A stretch of DNA of 9,897 bases from an uncultured Luteimonas sp. Its GTDB lineage: Bacteria; Pseudomonadota; Gammaproteobacteria; Xanthomonadales; Xanthomonadaceae. The notes beneath the pieces were generated by a model that was given only the letters and a program-made list of their open reading frames with translations, had not been told where the DNA came from and searched no databases. This document shows, in pieces, positions 1 to 9,190 of the stretch; within the stretch, counting starts at the first letter, position 1; each line of letters begins with the position of its first letter. Location: positions 1-9,897 of the forward strand of contig CALLKI010000058.1 in assembly GCA_938008415.1 (NCBI GenBank), in the 5' to 3' direction. A program made the position numbers and the translations under genes.

Positions 1-1362
1 CGTGACGCGACGCGAGTTCCATGCCGGTATCCAGCGACAGGATCGGATCGACCGGCGGGCCCCGGGGAGCGACACCTTGCGTGCGCCGTCGTTGCGCATC
101 CGCGCATAGAGGTCCAGCGCATGGCCGGACGCGGGCGGAACGTGCCGGTCCCAGGCAACGCCCAGGCTGTTGCGGGGCACGTTGTAGACGGGGTCGCCCC
201 GCTCGATGGGTGTCCCGCCGATCGCTTCGCCGTAGGCGGTATCGACGATGCTTCCGGTCAGTTGCAGACGATCGCCGGGAGCCTGGGCGAACGCGACCGG
301 TAGCTCGAGACCCTCGCGCCCCGCGACCAGGATCGACATCACCGGCTGCAGCTGGCCGGAGCGGAAGCCGCTCGACACGCTGACGTAGACCAGCGTTTCG
401 ACCAATGGCATCCAGAACACCATGAGCTTCTGACTCAGCGCGGGGAAATCCGCGTTGATCCGCACGCCATTGCCTTCGGTCAGCAAGATGCCATGCACTT
501 GGTTGCGGAAGTATCGCAGCCCAACCGTCAACGACCAGAGGTTGCCCGGCAGCAGGTAGCCCAGTTCCCCGAACAGAGCCCAGGCATGGTTGTCCTGCCA
601 CTGTTCCTGCACCGGCCCGGACCACACCCGGCTGCGATCATGGCGACTGGCATCACGCCGATACACGCCCGCGGTCCACTCGAGCCGGTGTTCACCAGCC
701 GACGCCAGCCGCAGTTCGTGGGTGTCGACTCCGATCCGGATATCGGTCATGTAATCCGCGCCGGGCGCGAGTTGGCCCTCGTGCAGATTGTCCAGGCGCG
801 TGCCCGCGCCGACACAGGTCATTGTTGCGCCACCAAGGCGGCGCTCGACGGCGAGGGCTGCGCGAGGCCCAGGACGATTGCCGCCCGTACAGCACGTCTG
901 GCAGCATGCCGTCGAGCGCGCTGTAGCCACGCTCCCCGAGCGGCGGACCGCCAGCGCCAGCAGCTCGCGTCGATGTCCGTGGCGCCGTCGGGCGAAAATC
1001 GCAGGCGCACGCGTGCGGTGTGGATGCGTTGCGCGTTGAGATTCTCGCGCTCGGTGGCCGGATCGTCCATCCACCCCTGCAGCTGCTCGTCGTTCAGGAC
1101 GCCCCGCAGGCCAGGCCGGTCGTCCGCCAGCGGCAGGTTGAACATGCCCTTGAGCCCGTGCCCGCCGCCACCGCCCTGCGGCGTCGAGAGCGACGCCCGC
1201 ACCGTGGCCGCGAATGCGTCCAGCACCGGCTTGCGGGTGAGGATCCGGACCGTGCCGCCCATGGGTGCCCTCCCCGAACAGCGTGCCCTGCGGCCCCCGG
1301 CGGACTTCGATGCGTTCGATGTCGAAAGTCCGCGCCTCCGGGTACCAGGGCACGGTCACCCC
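1..1362 (-). pseudogene. TonB-dependent outer-membrane receptor, truncated and frameshifted
   Basis: Remnant of a TonB-dependent receptor, an outer-membrane beta-barrel that imports iron chelates or other nutrients. The minus strand shows the end of the plug domain (TVPWYPEARTFDIERIEV, then RRGPQGTLFGEGT, 1260-1360), followed by MGGTVRILTRKP (1262 downward) and then barrel sequence, including VYVSVSSGFRSG near 350-390 and GDPVYNVPRNSLGVAWD near 150-200. No single frame covers it. Homology jumps frame near 1263-1265 (extra base in GGG), near 963 (base lost), 934-937 (base lost), 855-857 (extra base) and 64-67 (base lost), mostly at short G/C runs. The signal peptide, TonB box and first half of the plug are absent: sequence upstream of about 1362 no longer resembles the family. 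The C-terminal barrel continues off the left edge. Codon use looks less GC3-biased than in the genes to the right. The intact neighbouring genes argue against poor sequencing. The substrate cannot be told. Confidence 0.8.
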
Positions 1363-1442
1363 TGTGAAGTGACAAAAGGGAAACGCGCCGCACGCGGGGC
1401 CCACGCAAGGTAACAGACCGCGCATGCCTGCCGGAAGTGGAT

Positions 1443-1472
1443 GTCCGGCAGACCGGTGCAGTCGGTTACACT
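1443..1472 (+). promoter_or_regulatory. Possible sigma-70 promoter for the sensor kinase
   Basis: A TACACT hexamer at 1467-1472 fits a -10 element (4 of 6 consensus positions) and would start transcription about 24 nt before the TTG start at 1503. The best matching -35, CCGGCA at 1445-1450 with a 16-bp spacer, is weak (3 of 6). If real, this promoter lies downstream of the alternative GTG start at 1437 and so favours the later start. It is a motif match only. Confidence 0.25.
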
Positions 1473-1488
1473 CGCTGCCATCCTTCCT

Positions 1489-1496
1489 GGGGGGGG
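1489..1496 (+). repeat. Eight-G homopolymer in the kinase ribosome-binding region
   Basis: Eight consecutive G bases end 6 nt before the TTG start at 1503. The tract sits where a Shine-Dalgarno sequence belongs and is G-rich enough to pair with the 16S rRNA tail. Mononucleotide tracts of this length can slip during replication. Here slippage would change ribosome-binding-site spacing, or shift the frame if translation began at the upstream GTG (1437). Confidence 0.6.
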
Positions 1497-1502
1497 TACC
1501 GT

Positions 1503-4500
1503 TTGCTGCCGGGCTGGGTTCTGCTGCTGGTATCGGTGGGCTACGCCGCGCTGCTGTTCGCGGTGGCCTGGATCGGTGACCGCTATCCGCTGTACCCGCA
1601 CCGGCCGTGGCTGCGGCCGGCGGTCTACAGCCTGGCACTCGCCGTCTACTGCTCGTCCTGGACCTTCTACGGCGCAGTCGGATCGGCGGTGCGCAACGGC
1701 GTCGGCTACCTGCCGATCTACCTCGGGCCGCTGTTGCTGATGGTGTTCGCGTGGCGCGTGCTCGAGCGCATGGCGCTGGTCGCGCAGTCGCAGAGCACGG
1801 TGTCGATCGCCGACTTCATCGCCGCGCGCTACGGCCGCTCGCAGCGGCTGGCGGCGCTGGTGGCGCTGATCGCGATCATCGCCGCGGTCCCCTACCTCGC
1901 GCTCCAGTTCAAGGCGGTCGCGATCAGCCTCGGCGTGCTCGGCGGCGAGGGCACCACCACCGCGTTCGGCGACCCGGCGCTGTACGTGGCCGCGCTGATG
2001 GCGCTGTTCGCGATCCTGTTCGGCACCCGGCAGGTGGATGCCACCGAGCACCGCCCCGGCATGATGCTGGCGGTGGCGCTGGAATCGCTGGTCAAGCTGG
2101 TGGCCCTGGTCGCGGTCGGGGTCTTCGCCAGCTTCTGGCTGTTCTCGCGCGAGGTCCCGGTGGTGGAGGCGACCCGCGCGCTGTTCGAGCAGGCCCCGCC
2201 GGTCGGCTTCGTCTGCCAGACCCTGCTGGCGTTCGCCGCGATCATCTGCCTGCCGCGCCAGTTCCACGTCGCGGTGGTGGAATGCGGCGACGTCGGCGAC
2301 ATCCGCAAGGCGCGCTGGATGTTCGGCGCCTACCTCGCGGTGGTCTCGCTGATGGTGGTGCCCACGGCCGCGGCCGGCATGGCGCTGTTCGGCCGGGACG
2401 GCCCGGTGGCCGCCGACAGCTTCGTGCTGGCACTGCCGCTGGCCGAGCACCGCGACACGCTGGCGCTGTTCGCCTACGTCGGCGGCTTCTCCGCCGCAAC
2501 AGGCATGGTGATCGTGGCCACGGTGGCGCTGGCGACGATGATCAGCAACGACCTGGTGATGCCGCCGCTGCTGCGCCGCGGCTGGGCGCAGCGGCACGGC
2601 GACAACGTCGCCTCGACGGTGCTGTGGATCCGCCGGCTCGCGATCGTCGGCTTGGCGGCGCTCGCCTACGGCTACTACCGCGCCAGCAGCAGCGACACCG
2701 CGCTCGCCTCCTACGGCCTGCTCGCGTTCGCCGCGGTGGCGCAGTTCGCGCCGGCGCTGATCGGCGGCCTGTACTGGAGCGGCGCCAGCCGCCAGGGCGC
2801 CGAGGCCGGGCTGCTGATCGGCTTCGCGGTCTGGGCCTACACCCTGCTGCTGCCGGCCATCGCCGACGCCGGCTGGCTCGACGGCCACTGGCTGACCGAG
2901 GGGCCGTTCGGCATTGGCTGGCTGCGCCCGCGGCAACTGTTCGGGCTGGCCGGCTGGGACCCGTTGACCCACGGCACGTTCTGGTCCCTGTTGCTCAACA
3001 CCGGCACGTTCCTGCTGGTGTCCGCACGCTGGCGCCCGAGCCTCGGCGACCGCCTGCGCGCCGAGCCCTTCCTCGAGCCGTACGCGCGCCGCAACACGCT
3101 CGCCACCGGCGAATGGCCGGGCAAGGTGCCGGTGGGCGACCTGCTGGTGCTGGCCTCGCGCATCCTCGGCGAGCGCACGGCGATGCGCGCGTTCCAGGAG
3201 CATGCGCAGGCGCAGGGCCGCGAGCTGCAGGCCGACGCGCCCGCGGACCGCAGCTGGATCCAGTTCTGCGAACGCCTGCTGGCCTCGGCGGTCGGCGCGG
3301 CCTCGGCGCGGCTGGTGCTGACCAGCGTGCTGAGGGGCTCGGGCATGGGCGTGGCCGAGATCGTCGCCGCGCTCGACGAGGCCGGGCAGGAATTGCGCTT
3401 CAACCGCGAGGTGCTGTCCTCGACCCTCGAGAACATCGACCAGGGCGTGAGCGTGGTGGATGCCGAGATGCGCCTGGTCGCCTGGAACCGGCGCTACCAG
3501 CAGCTGTTCGGCTATCCCGAGGGCATGCTCTACGTCGGCCGCCCGGTCGCCGACCTGATCCGCTACAACGCCGAGCGCGGCGAGCTCGGCCCCCTGGGCC
3601 CCGAGGAGATCGAGGCCGAGATCGAGAAGCGCATCGCCTACATGCGCGCCGGCTCGCCGCACGTTTCGCAGCGCATGCTGAGCAACGGCCGCGTGCTCGA
3701 GCTGCGCGGCCAGCCGCTGCCCGGCGGCGGCTACGTCACGAGCTACAGCGACGTCACCGATTACAAGCGCGTCGAGCGCGAGCTGCGCGAGATCAACGAG
3801 ACGCTGGAGCAACGCGTCGCCGAACGCACCCGCGAGCCCGAGGCCGCGCAGGAGTCGCGCTCGCGCTTCCTCACCGCGGTCAGCCACGACGTGCTGCAGC
3901 CGCTCAACGCCGCCCGCCTGTTCGCCTCGGCGCTGCGCGAGGCGCCGCCGGGCGAGGAACAGCGCCGGCTGGCCGAACGCATCGACACTTCGCTGCGCGC
4001 CGCCGAGGAGCTGCTCGACGGCCTGCTCGACGTCTCGCGCCTGGATGCCGGCGCGCTGCGCCCGGAGATCGGCGACTTCGACGCCGGCGAGCTGCTGCGC
4101 CAGCTGGCCACGCAGTCGGCACCGATGGCCGCGGCGCGCAACATCGAGCTGCGCCTGCACGCGCCGCCGCTGGTGGTGCGCAGCGACCGCCGCCTGTTGC
4201 GCCGGGTGCTGCAGAACTTCCTGGCCAACGCCCTGCGCTACACGCCGAGCGGGCGCATCGTGCTGGCCGCGCGCCGCCGCGGCGACCAGGTGGCGCTGCA
4301 GGTCTGGGACACCGGCCCCGGCATCCCCGAGTACCACATGCAGCAGATCTACGACGAGTTCCACCGCTACGAGCAGCCGTTCGACTGGGACGGCCGTGGC
4401 CTCGGGCTCGGCCTGTCGATCTGCCAGCGCATCTCGCGCCTGCTCGGGCACACGCTGGACGCGCGCAGCACGGTGGGCCGCGGCAGCATGTTCTCGATCA

Positions 4501-4955
4501 TCGTGCCCCGCGGCGACCCGGCGAACCTGGCCCCGCCGGCGTCCCCGCCGGGTTCCACGCTCGATGCCGACGGGACGCTCGCGGGCATGCGCGTGCTGTG
4601 CTTGGACAACGACCCGGACATCCTCGCCGGCATGGTCGCGCTGCTCGGGCGCTGGCAGGCCGAGGCGCTGTGCGCGACCACCGCGGACGAGGCGCTGGAG
4701 CTGGTCGCGGGCGGCCGGCCGGACGTGCTGCTGGCCGACTACCACCTGCACGACCGGATCAACGGGCTGGACGCCCTCGACGCCCTGCGCAAGCGCGCGC
4801 CCGGCGTCCCCGGCGCGCTGCTCACCGCCGATGGCAGCGACGCACTCAAGGTCGCCGCGCGCAACCGCGGCTACCGCGTGCTGACCAAGCCTGTGAAGCC
4901 GGCCTCGCTGCGCGCGTTCCTGATCTCGCTGCGCCAGGACCGACGCCCGTCCTGA
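1503..4955 (+). CDS. crbS: CrbS-like hybrid histidine kinase with SSS symporter sensor domain
   Basis: Membrane sensor kinase of the CrbS family, which with CrbR controls acetyl-CoA synthetase and acetate use. Domains in order (1150 aa): a sodium/solute symporter-like region with about 13 hydrophobic helices (residues 1 to about 510); a linker; a PAS domain (about 640-755, starting near ENIDQGVSVVD); a short coil; HisKA with phospho-acceptor His795 (AVSHDVLQPLNAARLF); HATPase with N-box Asn909, DTGPGIP from 936 and GLGLGLS from 966; and a receiver with acidic Asp1035/Asp1037, phospho-acceptor Asp1079 and Lys1129. The TTG at 1503 is chosen because the first helix begins there, a G-rich ribosome-binding region precedes it, and the 22 extra residues from the GTG at 1437 look non-family. 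CbrA has a similar symporter-kinase layout but pairs with an NtrC-type regulator; the NarL-type partner and acs next door point to CrbS. The coil before HisKA appears unusually short. Confidence 0.9.
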   Translation: MLPGWVLLLVSVGYAALLFAVAWIGDRYPLYPHRPWLRPAVYSLALAVYCSSWTFYGAVGSAVRNGVGYLPIYLGPLLLMVFAWRVLERMALVAQSQSTVSIADFIAARYGRSQRLAALVALIAIIAAVPYLALQFKAVAISLGVLGGEGTTTAFGDPALYVAALMALFAILFGTRQVDATEHRPGMMLAVALESLVKLVALVAVGVFASFWLFSREVPVVEATRALFEQAPPVGFVCQTLLAFAAIICLPRQFHVAVVECGDVGDIRKARWMFGAYLAVVSLMVVPTAAAGMALFGRDGPVAADSFVLALPLAEHRDTLALFAYVGGFSAATGMVIVATVALATMISNDLVMPPLLRRGWAQRHGDNVASTVLWIRRLAIVGLAALAYGYYRASSSDTALASYGLLAFAAVAQFAPALIGGLYWSGASRQGAEAGLLIGFAVWAYTLLLPAIADAGWLDGHWLTEGPFGIGWLRPRQLFGLAGWDPLTHGTFWSLLLNTGTFLLVSARWRPSLGDRLRAEPFLEPYARRNTLATGEWPGKVPVGDLLVLASRILGERTAMRAFQEHAQAQGRELQADAPADRSWIQFCERLLASAVGAASARLVLTSVLRGSGMGVAEIVAALDEAGQELRFNREVLSSTLENIDQGVSVVDAEMRLVAWNRRYQQLFGYPEGMLYVGRPVADLIRYNAERGELGPLGPEEIEAEIEKRIAYMRAGSPHVSQRMLSNGRVLELRGQPLPGGGYVTSYSDVTDYKRVERELREINETLEQRVAERTREPEAAQESRSRFLTAVSHDVLQPLNAARLFASALREAPPGEEQRRLAERIDTSLRAAEELLDGLLDVSRLDAGALRPEIGDFDAGELLRQLATQSAPMAAARNIELRLHAPPLVVRSDRRLLRRVLQNFLANALRYTPSGRIVLAARRRGDQVALQVWDTGPGIPEYHMQQIYDEFHRYEQPFDWDGRGLGLGLSICQRISRLLGHTLDARSTVGRGSMFSIIVPRGDPANLAPPASPPGSTLDADGTLAGMRVLCLDNDPDILAGMVALLGRWQAEALCATTADEALELVAGGRPDVLLADYHLHDRINGLDALDALRKRAPGVPGALLTADGSDALKVAARNRGYRVLTKPVKPASLRAFLISLRQDRRPS
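4935..4954. other. Weak hairpin at the convergent crbS/crbR junction
   Basis: CAGGAC (4935-4940) and GTCCTG (4949-4954) form a perfect 6-bp stem with an 8-nt loop overlapping the crbS stop codon. No T-tract follows on either strand, so this is not a convincing intrinsic terminator. It is the only hairpin I see between the two convergent genes. Confidence 0.25.
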
Positions 4956-4958
4956 ACC

Positions 4959-5624
4959 TCAGTCCGGTTCCGGCGGCGGCGCCACCAGGCCCGGATCGAG
5001 CGCCAGCCGTCCGGCGATCAGCACCGCCTGGGTGCGGTTGGTGGCGCCGAGCTTGCGCAGGATCGCGCTCATGTGCGCCTTGACCGTCGCCTCGGACACG
5101 CCCAGCTCGTAGCCGATCTGCTTGTTGAGCTTGCCGGAGGCGAGCATCTGCAGCACCCGGAACTGCTGCGGCGTCAGTTCGCGGATGCGCGCGGCCACGT
5201 CCTGCTCCTCGCGCGAAAGCGGGTCGGCGGAGGCCGCGGCCTCCGGGATCCAGCGACCGCCGTCGAGCACGTGGCGCAGCGCCTCGGTCAACGTCCGCGA
5301 ATCCGCCGACTTCGGGATGAAACCCATCGCGCCGTGCTCGATCGCGCGCCGCATCACTTCCGGTTCCTCGCGCGCGGAGACCACCACCACCGGCAACTGC
5401 GGATGCTGGGCGCGCAGGTGGACCAGCGCGCCGAAGCCCTGCACGCCCGGGATGTTGAGGTCGAGCAGCAGCAGGTCCGCGTCCGGCTCGGCGTCGACCA
5501 TCGCGTACAGCGCCGCGGCATTGTCGGCCTCGCGCAGCGTCGCGCCCGGCAGCAGGCGCGACACCACGCCACGCAGGGCCTCGCGGAACAGCGGGTGGTC
5601 GTCGGCGATCAGCAGCGTGGCCAT
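4959..5624 (-). CDS. crbR: CrbR-like response regulator, NarL/LuxR family
   Basis: Cytoplasmic two-component regulator of 221 aa, the expected partner of the CrbS-type kinase and activator of acs. The receiver domain (1 to about 118) has the acidic pair in IADDH (Asp8/Asp9), phospho-acceptor Asp55 in LLLLDLNIPG, Ser83 and Lys105 (FIPKSAD). The C-terminal LuxR-type helix-turn-helix (about 148-207) runs from LTPQQFRVLQMLASGKLNKQ through VSEATVKAHMSAILRKLG. The ATG at 5624 starts directly with a typical receiver strand (MATLLIADDHP). It lies 13 bp downstream of the acs stop on the same strand, with only a weak Shine-Dalgarno in the gap, so it is probably translated from the acs transcript. This would give positive feedback if CrbR activates acs. 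Its stop is 3 bp from the kinase stop, tail to tail. Family assignment is strong; the name crbR rests on context. Confidence 0.92.
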   Translation of the reverse strand: MATLLIADDHPLFREALRGVVSRLLPGATLREADNAAALYAMVDAEPDADLLLLDLNIPGVQGFGALVHLRAQHPQLPVVVVSAREEPEVMRRAIEHGAMGFIPKSADSRTLTEALRHVLDGGRWIPEAAASADPLSREEQDVAARIRELTPQQFRVLQMLASGKLNKQIGYELGVSEATVKAHMSAILRKLGATNRTQAVLIAGRLALDPGLVAPPPEPD

Positions 5625-5637
5625 GCGCCCGTCGTCG

Positions 5638-7587
<1,950 letters not shown>

Positions 7588-7590
7588 GTC

Positions 7591-7598
7591 TTCCTCCC
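7591..7598 (-). promoter_or_regulatory. Ribosome-binding site of acs
   Basis: On the minus strand this reads GGGAGGAA, a near-perfect Shine-Dalgarno about 3-5 nt before the ATG at 7587. It settles the start against the longer open frame beginning at 7650. Confidence 0.85.
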
Positions 7599-7674
7599 AA
7601 CCAGATAGGTTTCCACGGCCTGCCGGCCGCCCATGTCGAGTTTGCCGCAATCGGCCTGCTGCGATGCATCATCC

Positions 7675-7680
7675 GCATTA
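7675..7680 (-). promoter_or_regulatory. Candidate -10 element of the acs promoter
   Basis: TAATGC on the minus strand lies 4 bp beyond the left arm of the inverted repeat. No good -35 is present, as expected for an activator-dependent promoter, with the palindrome occupying the -35 region and upstream. GATGAT (7668-7673) is an alternative -10. The start site is not determined from sequence alone. Confidence 0.25.
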
Positions 7681-7684
7681 GACG

Positions 7685-7714
7685 TTGGTCGTATTCCCCC
7701 TGTTTTCCGACCAA
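7685..7714. promoter_or_regulatory. Perfect inverted repeat between acs and the porin gene, likely activator site
   Basis: TTGGTCG (7685-7691) and CGACCAA (7708-7714) are perfect inverted 7-mers separated by 16 bp, with arm centres 23 bp apart (about two helical turns). The element lies near the middle of the 209-bp divergent region, 97 bp from the acs start and 82 bp from the porin start. Each arm is 4 bp from a candidate -10 element facing outward. NarL-type regulators bind inverted half-sites, and CrbR is encoded in the same operon, so CrbR is the natural candidate ligand. The repeat is seen; the binding protein is inferred. A different regulator of either gene is possible. Confidence 0.5.
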
Positions 7715-7718
7715 AGAC

Positions 7719-7724
7719 GAATAT
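7719..7724 (+). promoter_or_regulatory. Candidate -10 element of the porin promoter
   Basis: GAATAT begins 4 bp after the right arm of the inverted repeat, mirroring the arrangement on the acs side. The match to consensus is poor (3 of 6) and no -35 is visible. The symmetry with the other side is the main reason to list it. Confidence 0.2.
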
Positions 7725-7784
7725 GCGCGGCCGGCACTGAACGCGCAGCCTCGCGCAATCCGCCAGATGCGGATGTTTCTCTGT

Positions 7785-7792
7785 GGGAGGAG
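7785..7792 (+). promoter_or_regulatory. Ribosome-binding site of the porin gene
   Basis: GGGAGGAG lies 4 nt before the ATG at 7797. It fixes the start at the beginning of a clear signal peptide, rather than at any upstream in-frame codon of the same open frame. Confidence 0.85.
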
Positions 7793-7796
7793 AACG

Positions 7797-9179
7797 ATGA
7801 GGCTACGCAGATGCCGCCAGCCGCTGGCGCTGGCGATCACGATCGCGCTCGCCCTGCCCGGCGCGGCGCTCGCTCAGACCGCGAAGGAACGCGAGCTCGA
7901 GGCACGGATCGCCCAGCTCGAGGCGCAGGTCCAGGCATTGCTGCAGGCGCAACAACAGACCCGGGAGACGGTCGAGGAGACCCGCAGCCGGCTCGACGCC
8001 GTGCAGGTGGCATCCGCCCCGGCCGACGACGGCAAGCCGCGCATCCAGTCCACCCCGATCCTGCCGGCGGGCAATCCCGGCGCCTCCTTCTCGTACGGCG
8101 GGTTCATCAAGCTCGACGCCATGGCCACGGACACCAGCGACGGCGTCATCGCCGAAGGCTCCGCCGGCCGCCTGTTCTACGTGCCGAGCACGATCCCGGT
8201 GGTCGCCGACGGCGCCGAGCCCGACGCCGACCCGTACACCGACATCCACGCCGCGTTCTCGCGCTTCTGGCTGGCCGCCGACTGGACCAGCGACGGCGGC
8301 GACAAGTTCCGCGCCTACATCGAGGCCGACATGTACGGCGGTGGCAGCGCCAACCTCGGCAACGAAGTCTCGACCAACACCCACGGCATCACCGTGCGCC
8401 ACGCCTACGTGACCTGGAACCGCTGGCTGGCCGGCCAGACCTGGACCAATTTCCAGGACGTGGCCGCGCTGCCGGACACCGTGGACTTCATCGGCGTGAC
8501 CGACGGCACCATCTTCGTCCGCCAGGCACAGGTCCGCTACACCAACGGCCCGTTCTCGGTGTCGCTGGAGAACCCGCATACCACGGTCTCCGACGTCGCC
8601 ACCGCGGCGCGCAACAACGCCGGCGGCAGCGACCTGTTCCCTGACCTCACCGCCCGCTACGTGTTCAAGGGCGACTGGGGCCACTTCAGCGTCGCCGGCC
8701 TGCTGCGCCAGCTCAAGAGCGGCGACGAGACCGACACCGGCTTCGCCGTCAGCCTGTCCGGCCGCTTCAACATCGGCGCCAATGACGACATCCGCTGGAT
8801 GGCCAGCTACGGCTCCGGCATCGGCCGCTACCTCGGCCTCGGCATCGGCCCCGACGCCGTGCTCGACGCCAACGGCAACCTGCACGCCCAGGACGGCGGC
8901 GGCGGCTTCGTAGCCTGGCGGCACGCGTTCGGGCCCAAGCTGCGCGGCAACCTGATGTACTCGTTCGCGCGGTTCGACAACGACCATGGCCTCCCCGGCT
9001 GGGGACCGGCCAGCTTCGCCGCGGTCGAGAGCACCCGCTCCGTCCACGCCAACCTGATCTACTCGCCGTTCCCGAAGCTGGACGTCGGCGCCGAGGTCAG
9101 CTGGGGCGAACGCGTGCTCGAGGATGACCGCAAGGGCGATCTCAAGCGCATCCACACGACCGTCAAGTACAGCTTCTGA
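7797..9179 (+). CDS. DcaP-like trimeric outer-membrane porin
   Basis: Outer-membrane beta-barrel of 460 aa resembling the DcaP family, whose characterised Acinetobacter member takes up dicarboxylates and other anionic compounds. A signal peptide is visible (basic MRLRRCRQ, hydrophobic core, cleavage after ALA at residue 26). It is followed by a heptad-rich coiled coil (about 28-70, ERELEARIAQLEAQVQALLQ), the N-terminal periplasmic extension known for DcaP proteins. The barrel begins near FSYGGFIKLDAMATD (about 99-113), contains alternating aromatic strands such as FRAYIEADMYGG and HAYVTWNRWLAGQTWTNF, and ends in VKYSF, a C-terminal phenylalanine as the BAM complex prefers. It is divergent from acs and followed after 11 bp by a proton symporter gene, so the pair probably forms one transcript for uptake across both membranes. 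The substrate is inferred to be a small carboxylate. The family is from memory of motifs and was not searched. Confidence 0.85.
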   Translation: MRLRRCRQPLALAITIALALPGAALAQTAKERELEARIAQLEAQVQALLQAQQQTRETVEETRSRLDAVQVASAPADDGKPRIQSTPILPAGNPGASFSYGGFIKLDAMATDTSDGVIAEGSAGRLFYVPSTIPVVADGAEPDADPYTDIHAAFSRFWLAADWTSDGGDKFRAYIEADMYGGGSANLGNEVSTNTHGITVRHAYVTWNRWLAGQTWTNFQDVAALPDTVDFIGVTDGTIFVRQAQVRYTNGPFSVSLENPHTTVSDVATAARNNAGGSDLFPDLTARYVFKGDWGHFSVAGLLRQLKSGDETDTGFAVSLSGRFNIGANDDIRWMASYGSGIGRYLGLGIGPDAVLDANGNLHAQDGGGGFVAWRHAFGPKLRGNLMYSFARFDNDHGLPGWGPASFAAVESTRSVHANLIYSPFPKLDVGAEVSWGERVLEDDRKGDLKRIHTTVKYSF

Positions 9180-9185
9180 GGGAGG
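9180..9185 (+). promoter_or_regulatory. Ribosome-binding site of the MHS transporter gene
   Basis: GGGAGG immediately follows the porin stop codon and sits 5 nt before the ATG at 9191. The tight packing supports co-transcription of the porin and transporter genes. Confidence 0.8.
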
Positions 9186-9190
9186 CCACG

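Noticed and set aside
1356..4751. An 1131-codon open frame on the minus strand opposite the kinase gene
   Set aside because: It is rich in Arg, Ala, Gln and His and lacks recognisable domains, as expected for the complement of a very GC3-rich gene. The plus-strand frame has clear symporter, PAS, kinase and receiver motifs.
4935..4954. Hairpin as a bidirectional terminator for crbS and crbR
   Set aside because: The stem is only 6 bp and no T-tract follows in either direction, so it is kept only as a weak structure.
1607..5083. A 1158-codon open frame on the plus strand in another frame over the kinase
   Set aside because: It is dominated by Arg/Ala/Gly/Pro with no domain signature, and is a composition shadow of the kinase gene.
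7588..7650. Longer acs start at 7650 adding 21 residues
   Set aside because: The strong ribosome-binding site sits inside that extension, directly before the ATG at 7587, and the added residues do not look like an acetyl-CoA synthetase N-terminus.
7732..7747. Sigma-54-like -24/-12 element (CGGCAC ... GCGCA) upstream of the porin gene
   Set aside because: GG and GC are correctly spaced by 10 bp, but the -12 part lacks the TT of TTGC, the match is easily reached by chance in GC-rich DNA, and the local regulator is NarL-type, not an NtrC-type activator.
7803..9155. A 450-codon minus-strand open frame opposite the porin gene
   Set aside because: Its Val/Ala/Gly/Asp-rich sequence lacks domains; the plus strand encodes a signal peptide, coiled coil and barrel ending in Phe.
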